In this document: one piece after another, positions 52,052-60,989 of the stretch
Layout of the letters: every line of letters starts with the position of its first letter
Numbering within the stretch: position 1 is the first letter of the stretch
Source of the DNA: Caulobacter sp. RHG1
GTDB taxonomy: Bacteria > Pseudomonadota > Alphaproteobacteria > Caulobacterales > Caulobacteraceae
Assembly: GCF_013181195.1 (NCBI RefSeq)
Contig: NZ_SMZP01000006.1
Location: 248,001 to 312,000 of the forward strand
Length of the DNA: 64,000 bases
Reading direction: 5' to 3'
Position numbers and translations under genes: made by a program
Notes under the pieces: model-generated
Databases searched by the model: none
The model's input: only the letters and a program-made list of their open reading frames with translations
Told to the model about the DNA's origin: nothing

Positions 52052-53476
52052 TTACGCCGCCCGCGCCCCCGGACGGCCATAGGCGCCGCGGATCTGGGCC
52101 TGGCGTTCGACGACGATCTCCTGGCCGGTGTTGAAGCGCTGCATCATGTCCGACAGGTCGTGGGCTTCGGTGCGCAGGTTGGCCGAGGCCGCGGTGGTCT
52201 GTTCGACCATCGCGGCGTTCTGCTGGGTCACCTGGTCCATCTGGTTGACGGCGCTGTTGACCTGGTTGAGGCCGGTGGCCTGTTCCTGGGACGAGCGGGC
52301 GATCTCGGAGATCAGCAGGTCGATCTCGCCGACCTTGGCGACGATGCCGTCCAGCGAGGCGCCGGTCTCGCCGACCAGGCGCACGCCACGATCGACCTGG
52401 GCCGTCGAGTTGGCGATCAGGGTCTTGATCTCGCGGGCGGCCTCGGCCGAGCGCTGGGCCAGGGCCCGGACTTCCTGAGCGACAACGGCGAAGCCGCGGC
52501 CGGCTTCACCCGCACGGGCGGCTTCGACGCCGGCGTTCAGGGCCAGAAGATTGGTCTGGAAGGCGATCTCGTCGATGACGCCGATGATCTGGGTGATCTG
52601 GCCGGAAGACTTCTCGATCTCACCCATGGCGGCGACGGCCTCGGCCACGACCTTGCCCGAGCGGTCGGCGTCGGCGCGGGCGCCGGACGCGGCCTGCGAG
52701 GCGCGGTTCGCGCCGTCGGCGCTGCGGGCCACGGTGGCGGTGATCTCGTCGAGCGCGGCGGCGGTCTCCTCCAGGCTGGCGGCCTGTTGCTCGGTGCGGC
52801 GCGACAGGTCGGAGGCGGCGTAGGAGATCTCGTCGCAGCCGGCGTGCATGCCCATGGTGCGCTGGACGATGCCCTGCACGGTCTCGCGCAGGCTGGCCAT
52901 GGCGGCGTTGAAGTCGTCCTTGATCTGCTGGTAGCGCGGATCCATCGACGCGTCGATGCGGGCGGTCAGGTCGCCCTTGGCCAGGCTGTCCAGGCCGGCG
53001 GCCAGCACCGAGACGACGGTGTTGTCCTGGTCGGCCTTCTTGCGGGCGGCCTCGGCGGCGGCGCGTTCCAGCTCGACCTGGGTGATGTCGGCGGCGAACT
53101 TGATGACCTTGTAGGCCTTGCCGTCCTTGTCGAACATCGGGTTGTACGAGGCCTGGATCCAGATCTCCTTGCCGTCCTTGCCCACGCGGCAGAACTTGTC
53201 GGAGAAGAACTCGCCGCTGGACAGCCGCTTCCAGAAGTCGCGGTACTCGCCGCTCTTGGCGTAGTCGCAGTCGACGAACAGGCTGTGGTGGCGGCCCTGG
53301 ATCTCCTGCAGGCCGTAGCCCAGGGTCTTCAGGAAGTTGTCGTTGGCGGTGATGATCGTGCCGTCGAGATCGAACTCGATCACCGCCTGGCTGCGGTGGA
53401 TGGCGGCGATGACGGCTTCCAGCTCGGTGATGCGGCTGGTGGTCTTGTTGTCCTGGCGGGCCCGAAAGATCGACAT
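52052..53476 (-). CDS. Cytoplasmic methyl-accepting chemotaxis protein with PAS domain
   Basis: 474 residues from ATG 53476 (ATG 53482 also possible); the frame back to 53602 has no conserved sequence. One PAS domain at about residues 20-135 (HRSQAVIEFDLDGTIITAND, SLFVDCDYAKSGEYRDFW, FAADITQVELERA), a HAMP-like segment (LDSLAKGDLTARID), and the MCP signalling tip DEIAFQTNLLALNAGVEAAR with GRGFAVVAQEVRALAQRSAE. No transmembrane helix, so the receptor is soluble and may sense redox or energy through PAS. The C-terminus ends RPGARAA; terminal Ala-Ala is a ClpX-type tag pattern in Caulobacter receptors, an inference here. Confidence 0.92.
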   Translation of the reverse strand: MSIFRARQDNKTTSRITELEAVIAAIHRSQAVIEFDLDGTIITANDNFLKTLGYGLQEIQGRHHSLFVDCDYAKSGEYRDFWKRLSSGEFFSDKFCRVGKDGKEIWIQASYNPMFDKDGKAYKVIKFAADITQVELERAAAEAARKKADQDNTVVSVLAAGLDSLAKGDLTARIDASMDPRYQQIKDDFNAAMASLRETVQGIVQRTMGMHAGCDEISYAASDLSRRTEQQAASLEETAAALDEITATVARSADGANRASQAASGARADADRSGKVVAEAVAAMGEIEKSSGQITQIIGVIDEIAFQTNLLALNAGVEAARAGEAGRGFAVVAQEVRALAQRSAEAAREIKTLIANSTAQVDRGVRLVGETGASLDGIVAKVGEIDLLISEIARSSQEQATGLNQVNSAVNQMDQVTQQNAAMVEQTTAASANLRTEAHDLSDMMQRFNTGQEIVVERQAQIRGAYGRPGARAA

Positions 53477-53891
53477 CGGCATGTTCCCCAGCGGGTCCCC
53501 GACCGGCCACCCCCTGGTGACGAGTCCTTCCCGCGTTTCGGCGAAAGGTTGTGCTCCGAAGTTCAAGGGAAGCTTAATGACCGGCAACCTTAACCGGTCC
53601 ATTTGGGCTGTTGATCTGGAATAAATCGTAGAAAAAACAGTATTTTATTGGGAATTTTCATCCCAAGGTGCTGTCGCGCGGCATTACGTCACACGGGTCC
53701 TTGAACGGCGTTGCGCGAAAAGGTTGTGGCCCCTTAAGGCCTTACGAAACCTGCCTTTGACGCGTTTTCCGCTGGCGTGAAAAAACGATCGCGGCATCAT
53801 GCGTCGAGGTGTCGCTACGGCTGAACCGCGGTCTGGAACCAAGGTGCAGCTGGGCTGTTTGACCTTATCGAGTAGACGAGGGAGTCCCGCC
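53477..53891. other. Gap between divergent chemoreceptor and TspO-like genes
   Basis: 415 bases, including a notably AT-rich stretch around 53620-53665 that is unlike the rest of the window and is likely promoter DNA. No open frame with Shine-Dalgarno and family match was found. Confidence 0.5.
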
Positions 53892-54470
53892 ATGCATATC
53901 GCCAACGGAAAGACCCGCGACCGCGCCCTGGCCGGCCGTGAGGCGTTCCAGCTGGACAGGCGGGAGGGTGGCGTACACCCCGTGGCCCAGATCGCGGCCG
54001 GCGCGGCCTTGGCGGGCGCCGCCATCGTGGTGGCCCGACTGATGGGCGGCCGCCATGAACGCGTCCTCGACGACGAGATGTACGCGGTCGAGTTCGCCGA
54101 GATGCACGAGCCGGTCGCCCACCAGCCCAAGCCCCTGACCAGCCTGCTGCTGCCGCCGCTGTTCATCGCCATGACCTTGTCTGGCCTGCGCACCTGGAAT
54201 TCGCCGTCCAGCCCGGCGCGCACCCGCGCCCTGACGATCTGGAGCCTGGTGCAGGGCTTCAACGCCCTGTGGCTGGGCCTGGGCGCCAAGCGCGTCGGCG
54301 GTCAGCTGGGCGCGGCCACGGCTTCGCTGGCGGCCTCGGCGGCCTATGCGCTGGAAGCCCGCAAGGTGGGCGGCGGTTCGGCCCCGGACCTGGGCTGGGT
54401 CGGCATCGCCAACGCCCTGACCGCGCAGCTGTGGCGCCGTCCGGTGCTGCGCGCCCCGACCATCCACTAG
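53892..54470 (+). CDS. TspO/MBR-like membrane protein
   Basis: 192 residues from ATG 53892; upstream in-frame sequence is unconserved. Long N-terminal charged leader and one early hydrophobic segment (HPVAQIAAGAALAGAAIVVA), then a weak but recognisable TspO pattern: LLPPLFIAMTLSGLRTWNSP, IWSLVQGFNALWLGLGAKRV, DLGWVGIANALTAQLWRRPV. TspO proteins bind tetrapyrroles and respond to oxygen and stress. The family link is moderate because it departs from typical TspO at the N-terminus and Trp positions. Confidence 0.55.
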   Translation: MHIANGKTRDRALAGREAFQLDRREGGVHPVAQIAAGAALAGAAIVVARLMGGRHERVLDDEMYAVEFAEMHEPVAHQPKPLTSLLLPPLFIAMTLSGLRTWNSPSSPARTRALTIWSLVQGFNALWLGLGAKRVGGQLGAATASLAASAAYALEARKVGGGSAPDLGWVGIANALTAQLWRRPVLRAPTIH

Positions 54471-54794
54471 TCAGGCCTCAAGGTCGGCCGTCTCCGCGTC
54501 GCCGCGCAGCGCCAGAAGCAGCGGCAGGCCCAGCGAGACGCCAACCAGCAGCGTGGCTACGCCAGTCAGCCAGAATACGCGCGGCCCATGCCGTCTGGCT
54601 TCGCGCCACGCGAACACCAGCAGCGCCACGGCCGAGACGATGACGTCCCAGCCGAAGAACGCGCCGATCCGGGTCGAGAACAGCTCGGCGACGAACGGTC
54701 CGGGCGCCAGGCCATGCTCGGCGACCCAGGGGGCGAAGGCGCTGTAGGGCAGGACGATTCCGGGTACGCACAGCAGCCAGTAGAGCTTGGACAT
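54471..54794 (-). CDS. DUF2834-family small membrane protein
   Basis: 107 residues, three hydrophobic segments (LYWLLCVPGIVLPYSAFAPW, FFGWDVIVSAVALLVFAWRE, FWLTGVATLLVGVSLGLPLL). The pattern LPYSAFAPWVAEHG, ELFSTRIGAFFGWDV is that of DUF2834. Function unknown. Its stop abuts the TspO-like stop. Confidence 0.75.
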   Translation of the reverse strand: MSKLYWLLCVPGIVLPYSAFAPWVAEHGLAPGPFVAELFSTRIGAFFGWDVIVSAVALLVFAWREARRHGPRVFWLTGVATLLVGVSLGLPLLLALRGDAETADLEA

Positions 54795-55007
54795 CTCATC
54801 TCTCCGAGGTGGAGCGTCGATGTGAACCGCGGCGCTGGCCCTGGCCAGGGGCGTTGTGTCGGACGCCCGACGTGCATCACGTTTTGTACCGCTACCTCAT
54901 GGTTGATTGACAAACCATCGTTCGACCAATGAAGTGCCGCGGCCTTTCGCGCATGCGGCGCAAGGGCGACATCCAATCCCGTAGGCCGGCTCTGTGGGGA
55001 GAGGCGC

Positions 55008-55679
55008 GTGACGATAGACGACGCGCTCGCAGCGGCGGGCGGCGACAGCGAACCTGTTTCTGGCGGCGTTGGATGGTCGGCGGCCAACCTGCCGTGGCGG
55101 CTGGTCGAGACGGCCATGGCCGGAGCGCTGGCCGGCGTGCTGATCATCTTCTTCTGGCTGGAGTTGCGGCCGGATCTGCCGCTGGCGGCCAGCGGGGCCT
55201 TTTTCTGGATCAAGGGGGGCTATCCCCTCGCCATCGCCGCCTGCGCCCTCGTGGCGGCCACGCGGCTGGCGCGCGAGCAGCGGGGAGCGGATGTGGCGCT
55301 GGGCGCGGCGGCCGTCCTGGGCGGATTGATGCTGGTCGCCGCCGCCGTGCAGATCATCGACCTGCCGACCGAGATGGTCCTGGCCCTGCTGTGGCCCGAC
55401 GGCGCGATCTGCGTCGCCAACGTCCTGACGATCGCTGCGCCGATGCTGCTGCTGGCTGCCGTGGGCCTGCGCCGCGTCGAGCTGGATCGCCCTGCGGCTA
55501 CCGGCTTTGCCTGCGGCCTGTTCTGCGGCGGTGTCGCGGGGGCGGTGGATGGCCTGCACTGCTGGCAGGAGACCTACGCCTTCGTGGGGCCGTGGTTCAG
55601 TCTGGCCATGCTGGCCTGCGGCGCGGTGGGGGCAGGGAGCCTGGCGATGTTGGCGCGGTGGGGACGGCTCGGGGCATGA
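55008..55679 (+). CDS. NrsF-like anti-sigma factor (DUF1109), without adjacent sigma gene
   Basis: 223 residues, GTG start at 55008 after GGGGAGAGG. Six hydrophobic segments. It follows the NrsF/DUF1109 plan: short cytoplasmic N-terminus ahead of ETAMAGALAGVLIIFFWLEL, RPDLPLAASGAFFWIKGGYP, and conserved Cys in PDGAICVANVLTIAAPMLLL and DGLHCWQETYAFVGPWFSL. NrsF proteins hold ECF sigma-F-type factors at the membrane in response to oxidants or heavy metals, and are normally encoded beside the sigma gene. None is next to it here. Assignment is by pattern, moderate confidence. Confidence 0.65.
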   Translation: MTIDDALAAAGGDSEPVSGGVGWSAANLPWRLVETAMAGALAGVLIIFFWLELRPDLPLAASGAFFWIKGGYPLAIAACALVAATRLAREQRGADVALGAAAVLGGLMLVAAAVQIIDLPTEMVLALLWPDGAICVANVLTIAAPMLLLAAVGLRRVELDRPAATGFACGLFCGGVAGAVDGLHCWQETYAFVGPWFSLAMLACGAVGAGSLAMLARWGRLGA

Positions 55680-55683
55680 AAAA

Positions 55684-55711
55684 GCCTCCCGGATCGCTCC
55701 GGGAGGCCTCT
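55684..55711. terminator. Bidirectional terminator between NrsF-like gene and fba
   Basis: GCCTCCCGGA, loop TCGC, TCCGGGAGGC, with a run of A before and CTCTT after. A clean intrinsic terminator between convergent genes. Confidence 0.85.
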
Positions 55712-55733
55712 TCATCTCAGCGATCCGAACCGC

Positions 55734-56825
55734 TTACTCAGCCGCAGCCTTGGCCGCGCCGGCGCCGAACTTGGCGTTCAGCTCGCCCGAGACGTAGCGC
55801 TTGGCCATGGTCGCGGTCGACAGCGGCTTGATCTTGTCGGCGTGGCCAGCCGAGCCGAACTCGGTGAAGCGGGCCTGACAGACCTTGCGCATCGCTTCCT
55901 TGGCCGGCTTCAGATAGGCGCGCGGGTCGAATTCCTGCGGCTTCTCGATCAGCAACTTGCGGATGGCGCCGGTGATGGCCATGCGGTTGTCGGTGTCGAC
56001 GTTGATCTTGCGCACGCCGTGCTTGATGCCGCGCTGGATCTCTTCGACCGGCACGCCCCAGGTCTGGGGCATCTCGCCGCCGTACTGGTTGATGATGTCC
56101 TGCAGGTCCTGCGGGACCGACGAAGAGCCGTGCATCACCAGGTGGGTGTTGGGCAGGCGGCGGTGGATTTCCTCGATCACGTTCATGGCCAGGACGTCGC
56201 CGTCCGGCTTGCGCGTGAACTTGTAGGCGCCGTGGCTGGTGCCCATGGCGATGGCCAGGGCGTCGACGCCGGTGGCCTGCACGAAGTCGACCGCCTGGTC
56301 CGGATCGGTCAGCAGCTCATCGTGCGACAGCTTGCCTTCGAAGCCGTGGCCGTCTTCAGCCTCGCCCATGCCTGTTTCCAGGCTACCCAGCACGCCCAGC
56401 TCGCCTTCGACCGAGACACCGCAGCTATGGGCCATCTGGACCACCTTCTTGGTGACCTCGACATTGTACTCGTAGCTGGCCGGGGTCTTGGCGTCTTCCA
56501 TCAGCGAGCCGTCCATCATCACCGAGGTGAAGCCGTACTGGATCGCCGTGGCGCAGGTCGCCGGGCCGTTTCCGTGGTCCTGGTGCATACACACCGGGAT
56601 GTGCGGATACAGCTCGACTAGGCCGTCGATCAGACGGGTCAGGACGATGTCGTTGGCGTAGTTGCGCGCGCCGCGCGACGCCTGGATGATGACCGGCGAG
56701 TTGACGGCGTCGGCCGCCTCCATGATCGCCAGGCCCTGTTCCATGTTGTTGATGTTGAAGGCGGGCAGCCCGTACTCATGCTCGGCGGCATGGTCCAGCA
56801 GCTGGCGCAGCGTGATGCGAGCCAC
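55734..56825 (-). CDS. fba: Class II fructose-bisphosphate aldolase
   Basis: 363 residues from GTG 56825 with GGAGAGAG upstream; the frame extends to 56843 without conserved sequence. Zinc-dependent aldolase: LPAFNINNMEQGLAIMEAAD, IQASRGARNYANDIVLT, the zinc-binding CMHQDHGNGPATCATAI, and VMHGSSSVPQDLQ. Glycolysis/gluconeogenesis. First glycolytic gene of the fba-pgk-gap series on this strand. Confidence 0.95.
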   Translation of the reverse strand: MARITLRQLLDHAAEHEYGLPAFNINNMEQGLAIMEAADAVNSPVIIQASRGARNYANDIVLTRLIDGLVELYPHIPVCMHQDHGNGPATCATAIQYGFTSVMMDGSLMEDAKTPASYEYNVEVTKKVVQMAHSCGVSVEGELGVLGSLETGMGEAEDGHGFEGKLSHDELLTDPDQAVDFVQATGVDALAIAMGTSHGAYKFTRKPDGDVLAMNVIEEIHRRLPNTHLVMHGSSSVPQDLQDIINQYGGEMPQTWGVPVEEIQRGIKHGVRKINVDTDNRMAITGAIRKLLIEKPQEFDPRAYLKPAKEAMRKVCQARFTEFGSAGHADKIKPLSTATMAKRYVSGELNAKFGAGAAKAAAE

Positions 56826-56994
56826 GTAGTCTCTCTCCTGCAAGCGTTAAGTGGTTGGGTCGTTTCTTGTTGTTGGGGCCGTGACGCTTTTGCGCTCTCT
56901 GCCCGGGTCGATGCGTGCCAGTCGTGTATTGCGTCTCAGTCTTATACAGGCCGAACGCGGATCTGCACGATCCGCGCCAGCAAATAACTTGAGC

Positions 56995-58185
56995 TTAGGC
57001 TTCCAGAGCTGCGACGCCCGGAAGCGTCTTGCCTTCCATCCATTCCAGGAACGCGCCGCCGGCGGTCGAAACGAAGGTGAAGTCGGCCGACACGCCCGCG
57101 TGGTTCAGCGCCGCGACGGTATCACCGCCACCCGCGACCGCCACCAGCTTACCCGATTTGGCCAGGGCCGCGGCATGTTTCGCCGCCGAAACGGTCGCTT
57201 CGTCGAACGGAGGGACTTCGAAAACGCCAAGCGGGCCGTTCCAGATCAGGGTGACGCTGTCGTCCATGGCCGCCAGCAGGCGCTTGGCGCTCTCCGGACC
57301 GGCGTCCAGGATCAGGTCGTCGGCCTGGACTTCGTTCAGCGCACGGACGGCGGTCTCGACACCAGGCGCGACCTTCTTGGCCACGACCACGTCGGTCGGC
57401 AGCAGCAGCTCGCAGCCGGCCTTCTCGGCCTTGGCGATGATCTCGCGGGCGGTGTCGGCCAGGTCCTTCTCGCAGAGCGAGGCGCCGACGTCGTGGCCCT
57501 GGGCGAACAGGAAGGTGTTGGCCATGCCACCGCCGATCGCCAGGCGATCCAGCTTGGCGACCAGGTTGTTGAGCAGGTCCAGCTTGGTCGAGACCTTGGA
57601 GCCGCCGACGATGCCGATCACCGGCTTCTTCGGATTGCCCAGGGCGGCGTCCAGCGCTTCCAGCTCACGCTGCATGGAGAGGCCCGGATAGGCCGGCAGC
57701 AGCTTGGCCAGGCCTTCGGTCGAGGCGTGGGCGCGGTGGGCGGCGCTGAAGGCGTCGTTGACATAGACGTCGCCGTTGGCGGCCAGGGCGGCGGCGAAGT
57801 CGGCGTCGTTCTTCTCTTCGCCGGCATGGAAGCGGACGTTCTCCAGCAGCGCGACGCCGCCGTTCTCGAGACCGTTCACGACGTCAGCGGCGGCCGGGCC
57901 GACGGCGTCCGAAGCGAAGGCGACCGGCTGTTCCAGCAGCTTGCTCAGAGGCTCGGCCACGAAGGCCAGGCTCATCTCCGGCACGACCTTGCCCTTGGGG
58001 CGGTCGAAGTGGGCCAGCAGGATGACCTTGGCGCCCTGCTTGGACAGATAGCTGATGGTTGGCAGGGCCGCGCGCAGGCGGGTGTCGTCGGTGATCTTGC
58101 CGCCGTCGACGGGCACGTTGAAGTCCACCCGAACCAGGGCGCGCTTGCCGGCGAGGTCGGCGGTGTCGAGGGTGCGGAAGGTCAT
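56995..58185 (-). CDS. pgk: Phosphoglycerate kinase
   Basis: 396 residues from ATG 58185. Substrate site KRALVRVDFNVPVDGGKITD, NVRFHAGEEKNDADFAAALA, DAFSAAHRAHAST, GGSKVSTKLDLLNNL, nucleotide end AVAGGGDTVAALNHAG and STAGGAFLEWMEGKTLPGV. Makes ATP from 1,3-bisphosphoglycerate. Gap and fba flank it on the same strand. Confidence 0.97.
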   Translation of the reverse strand: MTFRTLDTADLAGKRALVRVDFNVPVDGGKITDDTRLRAALPTISYLSKQGAKVILLAHFDRPKGKVVPEMSLAFVAEPLSKLLEQPVAFASDAVGPAAADVVNGLENGGVALLENVRFHAGEEKNDADFAAALAANGDVYVNDAFSAAHRAHASTEGLAKLLPAYPGLSMQRELEALDAALGNPKKPVIGIVGGSKVSTKLDLLNNLVAKLDRLAIGGGMANTFLFAQGHDVGASLCEKDLADTAREIIAKAEKAGCELLLPTDVVVAKKVAPGVETAVRALNEVQADDLILDAGPESAKRLLAAMDDSVTLIWNGPLGVFEVPPFDEATVSAAKHAAALAKSGKLVAVAGGGDTVAALNHAGVSADFTFVSTAGGAFLEWMEGKTLPGVAALEA

Positions 58186-58224
58186 CAGGTCGTCCCGGAA
58201 AAGCGTGGGGATATCAGGCAAGGA

Positions 58225-58253
58225 AAACCCCGCTCCTTGTGGGAGCGGGGTTT
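58225..58253 (-). terminator. Intrinsic terminator between gap and pgk
   Basis: CCCCGCTCC, loop, GGAGCGGGG with flanking AAA/TTT. On the minus strand the stem is followed by TTTTCCTT. It should end much of the gap transcript before pgk, so pgk probably has its own promoter too. Confidence 0.85.
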
Positions 58254-58266
58254 GGTAGGGCGTTCC

Positions 58267-59274
58267 TTAGAGGAACTTCGCCATCTCGAGAGCGGTGTCG
58301 CTCATGCGGGTCGCGAAGCCCCACTCGTTGTCGTACCAGCTGAGCACGCGGACCAGCTTGCCCTCGATCACTTGCGTCTGGGGCAGGGCGGCCGTCGAGC
58401 TGGCGGCGATGTGGTTCAGGTCGGTCGAGACCAGCGGGTCGGTCGTCGTGAACAGCACGCCCTTCATGGCGCCGTCGGCGGCGGCCTGCAGGGCGGCGTT
58501 GACTTCATCCACCGTGGTGTCGCGCGAGGGCACGACCTTCAGGTCGATGACCGAGACGTTCGGGGTCGGGACGCGGATCGACGAGCCGTCCAGCTTGCCC
58601 TTCAGGGCCGGCAGGACCAGGCCCAGGGCCTTGGCGGCGCCGGTCGAGGTCGGGATCATGCTCAGGGCCGCGGCGCGAGCGCGGTAGAGGTCCTTGTGCA
58701 TGGTGTCCAGCGTCGGCTGGTCGCCGGTGTAGCTGTGGATCGTGGTCATGTAGCCACGCTCGATGCCGACCAGATCGTGCAGGACCTTGGCCACCGGGGC
58801 CAGGGCGTTGGTGGTGCACGAGCCGTTCGAGACGATGATGTCGTCGGCGGTCAGGGTCTCGTGGTTGACCTTGTAGACGATGGTCTTGTCGGCGTTGTCG
58901 CCGGGGGCCGAGATCAGGACGCGCTTGGCGCCGGCCTTCAGGTGGGCGGCGGCCTTGTCCTTGGCGGTGAAGATGCCGGTGCACTCGAACGCGATGTCGA
59001 CGTTCAGCTCGGCGTGCGGCAGCTCTTCAGGGTTACGGATGGCCGTGACCTTGATCTTACCCATGCCGACGTCGATCCAGTCCTCGCCCGACGTCACGGT
59101 GCCGGGGAAACGGCCGTGCACGCTGTCGTAGCGCAGCAGGTGGGCGTTGGTCTCGACCGGACCCAGGTCGTTGATCGCGACGACCTCGATGTCGCGGCGG
59201 CCATGCTCGGCGATGGAGCGCAGGACCAGACGTCCGATGCGGCCGAAGCCGTTGATGGCGACGCGAACAGCCAT
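58267..59274 (-). CDS. gap: Glyceraldehyde-3-phosphate dehydrogenase, type I
   Basis: 335 residues. NAD-binding INGFGRIGRLVLRSIAEHGR, DIAFECTGIFTAKDKAAAHL, catalytic Cys in VSNGSCTTNALAPVAKVLHD, and SWYDNEWGFATRMSDTALEM. Oxidises glyceraldehyde 3-phosphate. Upstream of pgk. The 276-base gap to zauP (59275-59550) carries no further gene that I can support. Confidence 0.97.
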   Translation of the reverse strand: MAVRVAINGFGRIGRLVLRSIAEHGRRDIEVVAINDLGPVETNAHLLRYDSVHGRFPGTVTSGEDWIDVGMGKIKVTAIRNPEELPHAELNVDIAFECTGIFTAKDKAAAHLKAGAKRVLISAPGDNADKTIVYKVNHETLTADDIIVSNGSCTTNALAPVAKVLHDLVGIERGYMTTIHSYTGDQPTLDTMHKDLYRARAAALSMIPTSTGAAKALGLVLPALKGKLDGSSIRVPTPNVSVIDLKVVPSRDTTVDEVNAALQAAADGAMKGVLFTTTDPLVSTDLNHIAASSTAALPQTQVIEGKLVRVLSWYDNEWGFATRMSDTALEMAKFL

Positions 59275-59550
59275 GGATCTTTCTCCGGTTTATGGCCGCC
59301 GATCGAAGGCGACCGGCGTTCCCTAGTTGGGGTGGCGTTTTGCGGTGTGCAGCCGACAAGTCAAGTCCGAGAAACTACGGCGGGCCTCGCGATTGCTGAA
59401 AGCGGTGCAAAAATCAAAACAACCGGGGCGGGTCGCGGACAGGTGAGGCCGAATGCTGCTATGGCCTTTCCCACCGCCCCAATCTCGCCTCCGAACGCTG
59501 GTGAACAGGGCCCCGATCTATATGTTGCGCTGCATGATGGAAGACTGCCG

Positions 59551-59955
59551 ATGATCCCGGCCGATGGAACGGCTCTCGACCTGGCGGTTCGCCGCCTGGA
59601 ACGGGCGGTGAGCCAGCTGGAACAGCGCCAGGCGACCAAGGCCGCCGAGGTCGAACGCGCCCTGGCCGCCGCCAGCGCCGCCGCGCCGGCCATGCCGCTG
59701 TTCTCGTCCGAGGAGCCGGGCCTCTTTGACGACCAGGAGCGCACGCGCCTGGTCGCCGACCTGGAAGCCGCCCGCGAACGTGAGAAGGCGCTGGAGGAAG
59801 CCGGCGAGCAGGCCTCGGTCGCCCTGGGCCGCGCCATCGCCGAGATCCGCGCCGCCCTCGGCGACGAGGCTGTCGCCAACGACCACCATCACGACGGCCA
59901 CGCCGTGACGCCGGGCGAGGACGACGAGCTGTTCGACGATCCTGAGGAGGCCTGA
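59551..59955 (+). CDS. zauP: ZauP-type coiled-coil partner of ZapA
   Basis: 134 residues from ATG 59551 (GGAAGA upstream); ATG 59461 would add 30 residues. Long coiled coil (ALDLAVRRLERAVSQLEQRQ; TRLVADLEAAREREKALEEA), then a His/Asp-rich acidic C-terminus (NDHHHDGHAVTPGEDDELFD). Its position directly before zapA, two bases between, matches ZauP, which with ZapA focuses the FtsZ ring in Caulobacter. The name rests on position plus coiled coil. Confidence 0.72.
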   Translation: MIPADGTALDLAVRRLERAVSQLEQRQATKAAEVERALAAASAAAPAMPLFSSEEPGLFDDQERTRLVADLEAAREREKALEEAGEQASVALGRAIAEIRAALGDEAVANDHHHDGHAVTPGEDDELFDDPEEA

Positions 59956-59957
59956 CC

Positions 59958-60284
59958 ATGTCCCAGGTGACCATCCACGTGAACGGCCGCCCCTACATGG
60001 TGGGCTGCGAGGACGGCCAGGAGCCGCACCTGAAGGAGCTGGCGCGCCTGTTCGACCGCCAGGTCCGCCAGGTCAGCTCCGACGTGGGCCAGCTGGGCGA
60101 GACCCGTCTCTTCCTGATGGGCGCCCTGCTGCTGGCCGACGAGCTGTCGGATATGAAACTCCGCCTGGCCCACGCCAACGCCGAGATCACCCGCATGCAG
60201 CAGGACGGCACCAAGGCCGAAATCGCGGCGATCCGGGCGCTGGATGCGGCGGCCGAGAAGCTCGAGAAGCTGGCGGCGGAGTAG
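59958..60284 (+). CDS. zapA: Cell division protein ZapA
   Basis: 108 residues. Head domain VTIHVNGRPYMVGCEDGQEP and LKELARLFDRQVRQVSSDVG, then ETRLFLMGALLLADELSD and a coiled-coil tail. ZapA bundles FtsZ filaments. It forms an operon with the preceding coiled-coil gene. In most proteobacteria the 6S RNA gene comes next; here a toxin-antitoxin pair stands between. Confidence 0.93.
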   Translation: MSQVTIHVNGRPYMVGCEDGQEPHLKELARLFDRQVRQVSSDVGQLGETRLFLMGALLLADELSDMKLRLAHANAEITRMQQDGTKAEIAAIRALDAAAEKLEKLAAE

Positions 60285-60286
60285 TC

Positions 60287-60583
60287 TCAGTCCGCGAAAT
60301 CTATGGTCTTGCCGCCATGGAAGAGCCGGTCGATCACGACGGCCTCTGGGGTAATGTGAAACGCGATCTCGGTTTTTCGCTCAAAGCCCAGCAGTCGTAC
60401 GCTTGGGCGGACGTCGTCTCGCGCCAAGCCTTGTTTCGGAAAGGCCGCGAGGTTGGCGCACCGCGCTTCGAGCCGCATCACATAGCCGAGGGCCGTGTTC
60501 GGCGCGCCCCGCTCGGCGATGTAACGATAGATCTCGAAAAGGTCGTCGCGCGCTTCCGGCGAGAAAACGACCTTCCGGGTCAC
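60287..60583 (-). CDS. parE: RelE/ParE-family toxin
   Basis: 98 residues. KVVFSPEARDDLFEIYRYIA, then YVMRLEARCANLAAFPKQGL and RKTEIAFHITPEAVVIDRLF are the ParE fold. ParE toxins poison gyrase. It overlaps the upstream antitoxin gene by four bases, the normal order antitoxin first. Full length, no visible damage. Confidence 0.9.
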   Translation of the reverse strand: MTRKVVFSPEARDDLFEIYRYIAERGAPNTALGYVMRLEARCANLAAFPKQGLARDDVRPSVRLLGFERKTEIAFHITPEAVVIDRLFHGGKTIDFAD

Positions 60584-60861
60584 GGCTTGGATTTCAGCCG
60601 GCCGGCGTGATGCGCACGGATGGAGGCGAAGACCTCCTCGGCGGCGATGCCTCGGTTTGGATCGTCCAGCATCGCGTCATAGACCGGCGCGACGTCCTCG
60701 CGCAGCCAGCGCTCCACCGCCGCGTCGCGTTCCTGAAGCGCCCGAACGCCGGCGCGAACGACTTCGCTGGCCGACGCGTATGTCCCGGCCGAGACCAGGT
60801 CATCGATATAGCGGGACTGTTCGGCGGGCAGGCTGACGGTGCGTTTGCTGACGGCGGACAT
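60580..60861 (-). CDS. parD: ParD-family ribbon-helix-helix antitoxin
   Basis: 93 residues. RHH domain KRTVSLPAEQSRYIDDLVSA and YASASEVVRAGVRALQERDA, then a C-terminal toxin-binding helix. It represses its own promoter in the family. Overlaps parE by ATGA. Confidence 0.9.
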   Translation of the reverse strand: MSAVSKRTVSLPAEQSRYIDDLVSAGTYASASEVVRAGVRALQERDAAVERWLREDVAPVYDAMLDDPNRGIAAEEVFASIRAHHAGRLKSKP

Positions 60862-60989
60862 GGCGAGGCCTCCGATCGGCAGGATAGCAGGCGGTGTGAA
60901 GCCTGCATACCGCAGGCCGCGTCACCACGCCCCTGGCTTTCCGCCTTCCGAGTCCCTATCTTGATCCACGGCGGGTCTTGCTGTGGCCC

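Noticed and set aside
56851..59955. Very long plus-strand open frame antisense to pgk and gap
   Set aside because: It is antisense to two certain glycolytic genes; in GC-rich DNA the third-position bias keeps opposite frames open. Only its last part, from 59551, is real (zauP).
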